Source: Paracyclopina nana
Lineage: Eukaryota > Arthropoda > Copepoda > Cyclopoida > Cyclopettidae
Length of the DNA: 64,000 nucleotides
Direction: 5' to 3'
Assembly: GCA_019096065.1 (NCBI GenBank)
Contig: JAGUCH010000009.1
Span: 2,800,001-2,864,000, forward strand
Shown one piece after another: positions 19,901-31,093 of the stretch (position 1 is the stretch's first letter; every line of letters starts with the position of its first letter). The position numbers and the translations under genes are program-made. Below the pieces are notes generated by a model. That model saw nothing but the letters and a program-made list of their open reading frames with translations. It made no database searches and was not told the origin of the DNA.

Positions 19901-22900
19901 GGTAGACATTTTTGGTAGATGCCATTCTTTCTGCATTGAAAACCTTGCCACAGCATCTCGGACACCTGTTGCTGTCTCCCTCACCAGCCATTATGGCTGT
20001 GGTTTCAATCAAAGCTTGAGCAAATGTGTCATCTTTGCCAAATGAAATGCCAATGATCTCAATGCTGCGATCCTCTTCCCCTATAGAGTCCAAGCGAGAC
20101 CTTGACCTTCTTGAGTGCACTTCTTCTGAATTTTGGTAGCATTTTTGGCAAAATATGTCCTTGCCAAACTCATCCCCACCAACATATGCTGAGGCCTAAA
20201 AATAGCACATCTGATGTATTAAATGTATTCCCTAGAGAGTGGAATTGAAGTTACGTTTGAGTAGCTCTTCCATATTGGATAAAGTAAGATGAAGAAGACA
20301 AAGGTCAAATAACTGTGAGCCTTTTTTTCGGAAAAAGCACTATTTTACAAAGCATTCATTCGCGGCGATAGCAAGGCGAAACTGAAAGGATCGAGTGAGA
20401 GCCCAAAAATCAGCGTTGTTTCGCATTTTTCCGAGTTCCTGACTGTTTGTGTATATATACAAAATAAATGTTGGCACCCCGTGCCCGCGAAATAAACTAA
20501 CGGAAAAAATGATAAATTCAAGATAGGTCCGCCCAGGGGGGTCTCGTAAGTGACTTCTTGGCGCAAGTTTCGCATGCTAAAATCACCAAATCTGTTTGTC
20601 TAAGATGCGGTGGCGCTAGTAGTTCTTACTACATCGCGCGTGAGCTAAAGTGACGAGTCATGCAAGCAAGCGGGCTAATCTCCCGCTTTTTCAACAGAGC
20701 TCCCAGATAAGTTCTGGGTTTTTTTTAAAAAAAGTACGCAATTTAGGCACTTTTTTTGGTAATTTAAGGCGGGATATGCAAATCATTGGAAGCGAAATCC
20801 ACAGATTTCAATTAAAATTTCGTCTTGGAGCCCACCACAGCTTAGTCAGACTATGCGCTATAGTAAAGCAGCAACAAGAACTCATAGATCATCTTGGGTC
20901 CGTCCAAGATGCAAATGCTATTTTCTGACCCCAAACCTCAGCCATTGCAAAAGATACTTAAGGCTGCAAAAAGGTAAGTGGTATTTATAGTCCGCACTGC
21001 AATAATAACAGCTAGCGTTTTAGGGGCCATTCACTAGCACAAAGTTTTAAAGAGCATTGGCCTTTTAGGATTCAGTTCATAGCGTTTTTCTTCTTTGTTG
21101 CATACCTGGTCTAATGCCCTTGAGCAAGTGGAGCATTTAAAGCATGTAGGATGGTATCCACCCACCGAAGTAATGACTTTTTCAGCTTCAAAAACATTGC
21201 CTCCACACCTTGGGCATTGGCAAGCTGGGCTTTCTTTCAAACGCAGCTGTTTGTTGCCATCTGCTAGGCTTATAGGCTGACCTTTCACTCCATACTTGGC
21301 ATCATAGCAATGTTGGCAATAAATATTGCCATCCTTTGCTGTGGAATCATAGTAATTGGTACAGTCAAGCTGTCTTTGGCATTTGGAGCAGCTCAAGCAT
21401 TGCTTGTGATAGCAATGAGTGCTGAGCTGAACTTTGTCCATGTCATAAGCTTTCCTATGACACTTTGGACAAGTGTCTGGGTCTTTTTCGTTAGCTGGAG
21501 GCCCTGACTTTGCATCGCCAAACTTATTTCTTCCTCCAGTGAAGTATTCTTTAACATAGCAAGTTTTGCAGTAAATCTCATTGTCAGGGCCTTCCATAGA
21601 ATTAGTGTAGTCCAAGCTGTGATTACATTTGCAGCAGCTAAAACAATGCTTGTGAAAAATTCTACTCTTGGACATCATTTTCTCAGCTTCAAAGACCTTG
21701 CATCCACATCTAGGACAAGCAGCTGGGTCAGATTTGTCAATGGCTATCATGGATTTGGGAGTTGAGGGTCTTGTTTTGATGTTCAGATTGTGGCAAGTTT
21801 GACAATATACAAAGCCTCCAAAACTTTCTGCTCTTAATGTGTCCAGTTTCATTTGGCATGAATGGCACTTGAAGCAACTCATGTGGAACAATTTTCTATT
21901 GAAAAGCACCTTTTCAGCTTCAAAAACAACACCTTGACAAACCTCGCAGCTTTCATCTTCAGCTTTGGCTTGGATTTTCTTGGGATCATAATAAGTCATT
22001 GGCCGGCCATGTGAGCCTTCAATCTTTTGCAAACAAGGCTTGCAGTAGATGCTTCCATTTCTTTCAAAAGCATCATCCAAGGTTGAAACCAAAGAGTAAT
22101 TGCAATCAGAGCAAGCAAAGCAAAGGCGGTGCCAAATGCCAGATTTTAGTACAACTTTTTCCATCTCAAAAACTTTCCCTTGGCATTTTTTACAAGAGTC
22201 TGCAAAATGAAATGGATTATTTCATGAGGTCTGTGGGCTTGGAATCTAAATTTAATTTACCTGGATCATTTGGAAGCTTTAGCTTGGTTGGATCAATGCT
22301 TTGAGTGGGTCTCATTTTTGAAGTGGCCTCCTCATTGACCCAAATTGCTGCCAATGACCCTCTAAAGCTGGCACCTCCAAATTTTCTAGAATGGCATGCT
22401 TGGCAGTAAATATCTTGGTCTGACCCATTGCAAAGAGTGCCCGAGTCTAACTTTTGGTTGCATGTCTTACAGGAGCAGCATTTCTTGTGATAAGCTCTGA
22501 CCTCACTGGCCATTACTTTCTCAGCTTCATACACAACTCCACCACACCTTGGACACCCCTCACCAGAGACTGAAAACAAAAGCCATAAACTTTGCATGAC
22601 TTATTGTTACAGAACATGTCCAGGATAATACCAGATTTGATGAGGTCAGTTTTGACTGACTTATCTTCAGAGGAGCATCTTGCTTGAGGTCCAAAGGATT
22701 TTCTGTAGCAAGATGAGCAATAGGGATGATTGTTTGGCCCATCACAAGCATTAGATGCATCAAGCAGCCTTGTGCATTCAATGCAAGTGAAGCAAAGCTT
22801 GTGGTAGTGCCCACTCTTTGCAACTATCATTTCAGCAGAATAAACCTTGCTCTTGCACTTTGGACATTGATCAGGGTCACCATCATTGGCTGGTAATGGC

Positions 22901-25900
22901 CTAAACATTCCCAATGATGACTGAGGCCTATATCATTCAGGGATAATGGTGAGCAACTACAACAGATTCTCTTAAGTACCTTTGATCTTGAGCCAGCCTG
23001 TCATGACATTGCCTACAGCAAAGTTTCCCTTGGTGATTTTTAGCACTGTCCACAGAAGATTCCAAAGGACATGAGCATTGCTCACATCTGAAGCAAGCTC
23101 TGTGGTATAATCCAAGAGATGAAGCCAATTTTTCCTCAGCTTCAAAAACTCGCCCATTGCAGGCTTTGCAAGCTTGATTCACATCAGTTGGCTTAATGCT
23201 TTTGTAGTCAACTGGTCCACAAGACTTGGCTCTAGATCTCACTCCATAAAGCATTGAATAGCAACCAGCACAATATATTTGCTTATCTTTTGCTTGAAGA
23301 AAGTTGGTAGGCTCCAAATTTTTCTGACAAGAAGCACACTGAAGGCAATATTGATGGTAAAGGCCAGCCCTGACTTGAACCTTTTCTGCCTCATAAACCT
23401 TGTTAGCGCATTTCAAACAGCTGCTAGGATCCTTTCTAAAAATATAAATTAATACTTGTTGTCTAAAATGATTGACTTTGCCAATAATTTTAGCAATATA
23501 CAAAAACCAATATTGGATAAATAGATTGAAACTTGGTAAGCTGCAACAGACCTGAGTGAACATACCTGCCAAAGATTTCCAGAGTTGTTAAGCTAGAAGT
23601 GGAGTTTTTTCCATATGCCAAATAGGAATTTTTGCCTCCAGTAAAGTAATGGCTGATGTAGCAGTTTTTGCAAAATACAGACCCATTTGAGCCCTCACAC
23701 ATGGAAGCTAAGTCAAGGGCCACATTGCAGGAGTAGCACTTGAAGCACAGTTTGTGGAAACAGTGTTGTCTTGTCTGGATTTTCTCTGCATCAAACACCT
23801 TTCCAAGGCACTTGGGACAAGTCTCATCCTGCTTTTCTCCTTTGATTTTTGAAGTTGCAACACTGTCAATTGAATGCTTAAGTTTAGGACAGCATGTATT
23901 GCAATAGAGGTCTTTGTCAAACCCTATAAAGGCTTGAAGCCTGTCAGCCAAAGGCTTTTTGCAAGCCTTGCAGTAAAAGCATTGCTTATGGTAAACTCTA
24001 CCACTCTCTACAATCTCTTCAGCCTGAAATACAACTCCACCACATCTTGGACAACCTTTTCCATCTGTGGCAATAATTTGGGCTGTAGAAGCTAGAATTG
24101 CAGGTGCTTGGTCTTCTCCAAACTTCTCTTTGAAGCACTTTTGGCAGAACAGGTCGGAACTAGAAGTTTCTACACATGTGGCTGCCTCCAATCTTTTGCT
24201 GCAGCCATCACATTTGAAGCATCCTCTATGGTAGATTCCACACTTGGTAAAGTGTATTTGATCCAAGTCAAAAACAGCCCCTTGGCATTTCCTGCAGCCG
24301 CTTTTTGGGTCTGTAGCCTTCAGTGCTTTAGGATCAGCCCAAGATGACCTTACAGCTGACTGTTGATCCACCCACATGGCTGACTGAGAGCCTCGAAAAC
24401 CTGCTGTGCCTGTTAATCTGCTGTAACATCCCTCACAAAAGATTTCAATTGACTGATTCTGCAGCTTTACTGAGCAAATTGATTTTGTGTCTAGCAATCT
24501 TCTGCATGTTTTGCAGCTTGCACAATTTTTGTGAAAGACTTCATCTTTCACGATAACTTTTTCCATGTCAAAGACTGCTCCCCCACACCTTGGACAGCCT
24601 TGATTTGGTGAACCAGGTTTGATTCTATCAGTTTCAATTGGTGTGATGTAGTTAGCCCCCACAGGGCCAAAGTTCTTAAGATAGCATGTTGAGCAGTACA
24701 CCTCATTGGCACCTTCGCAGGCATTGCTTAAATCAAGATTTCTTTTGCAAAGGTGGCAGCTGAAACATTTGATATGATAAGTACCCACTTTCATGGTTCT
24801 TCGCTCTGCTTCAAAGACTTCCCCTTGGCATCTTGGGCAAGCATTTCTCTTGGCTTTGATTATGTCAGTCTCAATAAGAGCCTTTGCCATGCCCTCAAAA
24901 CTTTTCTCTTCCTTGAAACCTTCATAACATTGCTTACAGGCAACTTTGCCTGAGTTCACCTTAAAAACCTGAGTGCTATTTACCAAGGACTTGAAACATT
25001 GCAAGCATTTGTAGCAAGCAATATGGTATGGTCCAAACTGTGTGACAAATTTCTCTGCTTCAAAGATTTTGCCCAAGCACTCTGGACACTGGATGTCTTC
25101 TTTGCCAGCAGGGAATACTGTAGGGCCTCTAGATTGAGACCTGTTGGCTCTATGTCCATATTTGTTTGCATAGCATTGCTTGCAATAAACTCCACCATCT
25201 CTTCCATCATTGAAGGTGGATGCATCAAGAAGTCTGGAGCAATCAAAGCAAAGCAAGCAAGATTTATGAAAAGGTCCACTTCTAGCCAAGACTCTTTCAG
25301 GCTCAAAAGCTTTAGCTTTGCACCTGACACAAGCATCAGGGTCATTCTCATCCACAGCTTTAACTGTCTGCACTGAAGCTCTATCCAGGTATAAGTTCTT
25401 CCCATAATAGTTTCTAGATCTAAAGCATGATTTGCAATAAATGTCCTGAGCAAATTCTTGGGCATTGGATACACTCAGTATCTTATTGCAATCCTTGCAA
25501 GAGAAGCAAGCTTTGTGGAATACCTTACCATTACTTGATAGAACTTTCTCAAGCTCAAATACCTTCCCTGAGCATCTTGGACAAGCATCAGCATCATTCA
25601 GGGAGCATTTGACCTTTTGTCTATCTTTAGGATCAGTTGGTAAGGGAGTGTGAGTAATGCTAGGGCAGCAGCTTTTACAATACAACTCCTGATCAAACCC
25701 TATGCAGACTTGAAGCTTGTCATTCAGTGGCTTTTTGCAAGTGAAGCATGTGAAGCATTTCTTGTGGAATGTCCTCCCCTTCTCAATGACTTCTTCTGCT
25801 TGAAAAACAGCACCTCCACATCTAGGGCAACCTTTATCATCCTTGATTGCAGAGCTGTCAGACCAGATACAAGGCCTGGCATTTATATCCTGAAACTTCT

Positions 25901-28293
25901 CTAGGTGACAACGCTGGCAAAATATGGCTCCTTGAGCTATCAGGTTTTGAGCAGTTGTAGGAGGCTCAAATGCGTATGTCTTGGTTGCATGAGAGCTTGA
26001 CAAGTTAAGATTTCTGTTACACTCAGTGCAGTTGAGGCAAGTTTTATGAAACACTAATTTACTTCTACCAACTAGGACCTTTTCCATGTCAAAAACTTTC
26101 CCAAGACAGCGAACACATTTTTCAGCATCAGAGCCCATAGCCCTGCAATGATTACATGTTGAGTTAATCATCTATGGGATCTGCAACTATTACCTAGAGC
26201 ACAAATCTAGGGCTTACTTACTTGATTGATTTAACATCATGATAGGTGTAAGGATGCCCTTTATGACTTCCAAAATGGGTTTCATGGCAACTGTTGCAAT
26301 AAATCTCACCATCTGGTCCACAATTGAGCAAAAGTGAATCCAACCTCTTATTGCAGCTGAAGCAAGTTGCACAATTTTTGTGGAATGCCCTTTCTTTTGC
26401 CCACACCTGAATCCAAGCAAGATAATGGATATAAAATGACTTTTTGATGCAGCAGTAGTACCTCTTCTGCATGAAAAACCACTCCTCCACATCTAGGGCA
26501 TGCATTATCCTTGTGTTCAGCCTTAATCAACTGAGTGTCACTAACAACATTGAATTTTTGCTCAGATGGGCCAAAGTTTTTGACATAGCAAGAATGACAG
26601 TAGACATTTTTTGCTTGTGGCCCATCAACAGCCAACAAATAGTCAAGAAATCTTTTGCAGGAAGTGCAAGTGAAGCATTTCTTATGATAAGCTCCAGATC
26701 TCATAACCATTTTTTCAGCATCAAAAACTACACCATGGCATCTTGGGCAACTGGCAACATTAGAGGCTGCTGATGATGTGATGATTGAGGTTTTTACAAC
26801 TGATTTGGCATATTCTGAATTTTTGGTGGTCATTTCCTCAAGCATTGCCTTGTGGCAAGTTTTGCAAAAAATTCCCCCACTCAGACTGTCAAAATAGTTG
26901 GTAGCATCTAGAAGTTTGTTGCAGTGGTCACACTTAAAGCAAGATCTGTGATACCATCCTCTTTTGGCCGTCATTTTTTCAGCCTCAAATACTTTTCCAT
27001 TGCATTTCGGGCAGCAAGATGCTTCACCAGCTGAGGCTGGGATCTTTTGAGTGTCGACAGGGCCAACAGATTTGGCTCTCCTTCCTTTGGTGCCAAACCT
27101 AGACATTGATTACTCAATATGGTATAGTCAAATACTCTTAATTCAAGCCAAAATGAAGCTTACAGGTTAGCATAGCATCCTCTGCAGTAAATGTGGCCGT
27201 CATTGGCATCAAAAAAGGTTGAAGCATCCAGTTTATGGTTGCATTGAAAGCAAGTCAAGCAAGATTTGTGGTACAAGTTGTGCTTTGAGACGACCTTTTC
27301 TGCCTCATAGACAACTCCACTGCATCTGGGACAAGTCTCAAAGCCCCCCTCAGAACCTTTGATGGCTGAAGTGTCAAATTGGTGGTACATTCTCACATCA
27401 AAGTGGTGAAAATAGCAAGATTTGCAAAACACATCATCCTAGTAACAACAGTAATAATAACAGTAAAAATAAGATGAAGCTGAGTAGTGCGAGCGATTTG
27501 TTTACATTGCGCCGGCCGAAAGCTGAGCTTACCTTATAGTCAACAAAGTTGCTGTAGTTCATGAGCCTGTTGCAGATTTTGCAGGTGAAGCAGAGCTTGT
27601 GGAATTGGCCAGTTTTGCAAGCCATTCTCTCAGCCTCAAAAACCTTGCCTCCACATCTTGGACACCCTGATCCTGGCTCAGCTTTAATTTTGCTCCTACT
27701 TTCACCATCCAGAGGAGTATGCCAAATTTCGGGGTAGCAAGTTTTGCAATAGATCTGCTTATCGAAGCCTACATGAACTTGCAGCTTGTCCACTTGTGGT
27801 CTTTGGCAGATGATGCAGGTGAAGCATCGTTTGTGATAGGTTAATCCACTTTCAACGACTGCCTCAGCACTGAAAACTGATCCGCCACATCTGGGGCACC
27901 CTTTCTCTCCTTCATTTTGTGGGGTGATTTTGGCCGTATCTGAATACAGCTTGGGACTACATGGCCTAAACACATGCAATTTAATACATTTTTTCAAGTT
28001 GATCCCAATTTCTACAATTACCTAGTGACTTCAATTAGGCAATGTCTGCAAACCAAGTTTCCTTGGAATACATTGCATGTGGCTGAACTGAGCAATGTAT
28101 TGCATCCAATGCATTTATAGCACCTTTTGTGCCATTTTCTATTCGCTGAAATTGAAATCAGACAAAATGTAAGTTTGCAACAGCATTACACTTGCTTACC
28201 TGCTAAAAAGGCTTCAGCTTGAAATACAGGATGTCCACACGCAGGACACTCGTTATCGGCCTCAGTTTCGGCCATTTTCGAGGCTGCTGTCAT
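16955..28293 (-). CDS. giant poly-LIM protein, 29 CRP-type LIM domains (Mlp84B/CRP-like)
   Basis: Fifteen exons, 5' to 3': 28200-28293, 28022-28145, 27533-27965, 27164-27438, 26462-27098, 26222-26406, 23566-26142, 22980-23435, 22632-22927, 22261-22569, 21106-22199, 19830-20195, 19503-19769, 19224-19442, 16955-17197. All introns are GT-AG and all joins keep frame: 2,524 aa, LIM domains only. Each LIM reads like CPRCGGVVFEAEK...YHKxCFxCxxC...LD...YCxxCY, the muscle LIM protein/CRP type, with linkers of about 30 aa. First Cys are at about residues 16 (LIM1), 592 (LIM8), 1199 (LIM15), 1798 (LIM22) and 2438 (LIM29). Linkers repeat every seven LIMs, so the gene is four 7-LIM blocks plus one. By family, a Z-disc or actin-associated scaffold is likely. 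Drosophila Mlp84B has five LIMs. Confidence 0.93.
17382..17389 (+). promoter_or_regulatory. TATA box of the IL-17-like gene
   Basis: TATATAAG, 47 nt upstream of the start codon at 17436. A TCAG initiator-like site near 17414-17418 sits about 30 nt downstream, the usual TATA-to-start distance. Confidence 0.7.
17436..18341 (+). CDS. IL-17-like secreted cytokine, nested in the last poly-LIM intron
   Basis: Exons 17436-17714 and 18120-18341 (GT-AG, phase 0) give 166 aa. A signal peptide (MREQHPLLFLCPLLISWIF) is followed by a short pro-region and an IL-17-type core. That core has DACSWEVRV (CxW), PNRIPSKITEIYC (the NR-P-xI-x-E-x-C block), then CHKNSIYEC, and near the end MVGIGCGCVRRRP, matching the VxVGCTCV strand of IL-17 proteins. 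Cys count and order suit the cystine-knot fold. The gene lies on the opposite strand inside intron 17198-19223, with its own TATA box and poly(A) signal (18504), so it is an independent transcription unit. IL-17 ligands occur in molluscs, crustaceans and some other invertebrates; the role here is presumably immune, by inference. Confidence 0.8.
17803..17973. mobile_element. foldback / MITE-like element in the IL-17-like intron
   Basis: Two 43-nt arms, 17803-17845 and 17931-17973, are imperfect reverse complements (CGTTTTA...GTAACATTAACT). The 85 nt between them is also partly self-complementary (ACCTAGGTAAAATCG... against ...TTTACATAGGT). No clear target-site duplication is visible. Confidence 0.65.
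18504..18509 (+). terminator. poly(A) signal of the IL-17-like gene
   Basis: AATAAA about 160 nt after the stop codon at 18341, within the poly-LIM intron. Confidence 0.55.
18652..18872. repeat. degenerate minisatellite, unit about 24 bp
   Basis: About nine tandem units of the form AAGACTGATAATTTGAGGCT plus GTTC. Two adjacent units near 18795-18842 are identical; the outer ones are diverged. It lies in the last poly-LIM intron, downstream of the IL-17-like gene. Confidence 0.8.
20520..20770 (+). repeat. dispersed repeat, copy 1 (in a poly-LIM intron)
   Basis: Shares long blocks with 45425-45579 plus 47186-47285: GGGGGTCTCGTA, ATCACCAAATCTGTTTGTCT, GGTGGCGCTAGTAGTTC, AAGCGGGCTAATCT, and CTTTTTCAACAGAGCTCCC followed by AGATAAGTTCTGG. 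No coding capacity is seen. The family is unknown; it could be a non-autonomous element. Copy 1 is uninterrupted. Confidence 0.8.
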
Positions 28294-31093
28294 GATGTCG
28301 TTCGGGGAGATACTGATAATGCTTTCTTGGGTAATTAGAAAGCTTCAACTGAGGTCATACTTGCTCAAATTACAAGTCTAGCTGCTCATGATGACTGCTT
28401 AAAAAATGGGCGTGACACAAAAGAATTAAAGGGAGCAAAAAGCTTGTTCTAGAAAACAATCATGACATCATCTAGGACATCTTGGCAAGCATGACACATC
28501 AGTGAAAGCCAGACGCATTTTTGCATCTGAATTTTTTAGGTCGGCTTGCTTGCGTGCATGGTCAAAGGGAAATTTTTGGCATAGCTAGATTCAAGTGAAA
28601 ACAAAGAATTTATGTAGTGTAACGAGCACCCACCTAGTTTAACCTACTCAATGTGTATTATCCCTAGTTAAACAAAAGTGACAGGTAGAGGCTGAAAAAA
28701 TGCCAATTTTCATTTAGCATAGGCGTAATTGGCAGCTAGACAAACTGACACTTAATTTATGAAGCTAAAATGACCCTTAAACTTTTGTCCCCATTTACAT
28801 GGTACCACGGCCTAATAATTTAGGTAAGGAAAGATGATTAAAAATGATATCGTAGCTAATTTAAAAATGCTTTTTTGTGGCATCATGAAGCCCAAGAGCG
28901 AAAAAAGCTTTTAATTGGAAAGAAGAGTTGTGGCAAAAAAAATAAGTGTCAAGTTAGCTAAAAGCCCGATTTAGTTAGATGAGTGATAGAACTAGCGGAA
29001 AAATGAATTAAAAGCCACGTTGTCAAATCTCATTTCAACCCAGAGGTTTTTGCCTGCAAGGCCTCTTTTCTAAGGACCCATGCACATATTTATTTTGATG
29101 AGTATTTAATAATTAAACCAAGCTAGCTGAATCTAGAACCGAGCGAAAGCGAGGTGAAAAGTGAAGCCAGGTTTTATTTTACTCACTAAGGGCTATTTTC
29201 ATGGTACCGTCAAAGTCCCGAGAATCAGATAGTCAAATATTAACTATGACCGATTTTCCTAGCGAAATGAACTTGGTAGCTCATTTACTGCACTAGCTTT
29301 TGTTTGGACATACTGCTTGCATACCCTAAGTCCTAAGTGTCCGCACTTTTGATTTTTAAATAGTAGCAAGTCTAAAAACTTTAGTCTTTAATAGCTCACA
29401 TAAATAAAATAGTTTATTTAAGCAATGTTTAACTTCGCATTATGCGCATTATTCTATCTACAAATAATTTCATTTTGAATTTTCCAATGAGCTTTCCAAT
29501 GGTACATATGTTCATTTTTTTCTGATAGAAAAAATTGTTTCAAATGTCGAGGGCCAAAAATCTCATCAACCGCTCGCTGCTCTCGATGAAAAACAGCAGG
29601 AATGAATGTAAGTTATTTCTACAATGAAACGCAAGCCTTGAAAACAGAAATCACCCAACCTTGCATTTCATTGAGAGAATTAATAAATGGAGATCCTCGA
29701 AGGAAAGGCGGCCAATGACAAAAAGGCAAAAGAAGAACCAAAACAATGCAAGTTGAATGTATAACATTAATCATAAGTGCATTTTCTACATGAAACCACG
29801 CACAAAAATGGCCATGCTGCAAATGGCATCAAGTGTTGTTGATTTGAGCCCAAGATTAGGGGCACACCAAAAATGGAGTTCTCTGCAATGCATAAAAGTT
29901 GACCAGATGTTTTTCGCCACCCAGGCCGCTAACTGAAAAGAGAATGGAGGGGAGCAGTTAACCTTTCTATGCGGCCTTCGCGCACCCAGCGGGTCACCTT
30001 AGAAGCAGACAACTCAAAGACAACTATGGGTGCGCTCCAGGGTTACCAGATAGGCAATACAAATCATGCTCAGTTCAGCCACTAAACGAAAACCATTGCC
30101 CATTAAAGAAGAGTGGTGGAAGTCATGCAAGCCTTCTTAAAATGAGTATTTTCTACATCTTTAGCTAATTTGGAGGCTGTTAGAACATTAAAGAAAGGTG
30201 GAAAGCTTGAAAAGAGCTTGGCGCTTAGCGTTCGTCAAGGTAGAGAAAAAGCCAAACTGATAACAACTCTTGATGTGCGCAAGGATTCGAGTTTTATGCA
30301 ATAGTAATGGGAGCCGACAGCAGCAGTGAGAAGGAGTAGTCCTAGTTGCAGGATTAGGTGTGTATCCCTTCAAGATAGAAACTGGAAGCAGCATTTGGCA
30401 AGATCAACTTGACCAGTGGTGAGAGTATTTCCATCAGGCACAGCCTCAAAAGCTACCCTGCTTCTATGGCTTGACAGGGCTTCAAGGACAATCAGCATGT
30501 AAGTCAAACCATGCCAAACTTGTTGCCCAAGGATGACACAGAGCAGAATGTCTAGTTCAATGGCTCTTTTGGAACACCTGCATTCCTAAGAAATGTCAAA
30601 GGACAGCTAAAAAACTAAGAATTTCATTGGAGTACCAGCTGCAGTTAGCTGTCAAAAAATTGATTGATATTTTGCTGAGAGATGTTGATGATGAACTTTC
30701 CACTTTAGACACATTACCTTAGCAATCTCAGTTTCATAGAAACCTGAGAGCAAAAAAGAGAGACATACACATTAATCTACCAAAAGAGAGAGAGAGCTAC
30801 TTTGGAGAGGTGTGTACCTTGCTTTGCATAGCTGCTTTTTCTATGCACACATAAAAGACTACTTCTGCAATGTTGTGGTATTATAGCATTCAATTTTTTC
30901 TGGCTTCCTTTCTCTCCTTGTGGAAGAAATCAAAAGAGAGCACTATATACAGCAATAGTGTAGAGCAAGGTATACACACAGCATGAAAATCCTCAGTAGT
31001 TCCAGCTCCACAACACGCGATCCAAGTGTTGAATATAGAATAACTTCAGTAATATTATGAAGTATTTTCTATCAGCTAATTCAAAATGGGAGA
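28294..31093. promoter_or_regulatory. divergent 2.8-kb spacer between poly-LIM and adenylate cyclase
   Basis: Both start codons face away from this spacer, so it should carry both promoters and 5' UTRs. It is AT-rich, with a GAGAGAGAG tract near 30785-30793. Small open frames (29619-29822, 30188-30394, minus strand) have no recognisable features. I find no further gene. Confidence 0.5.
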
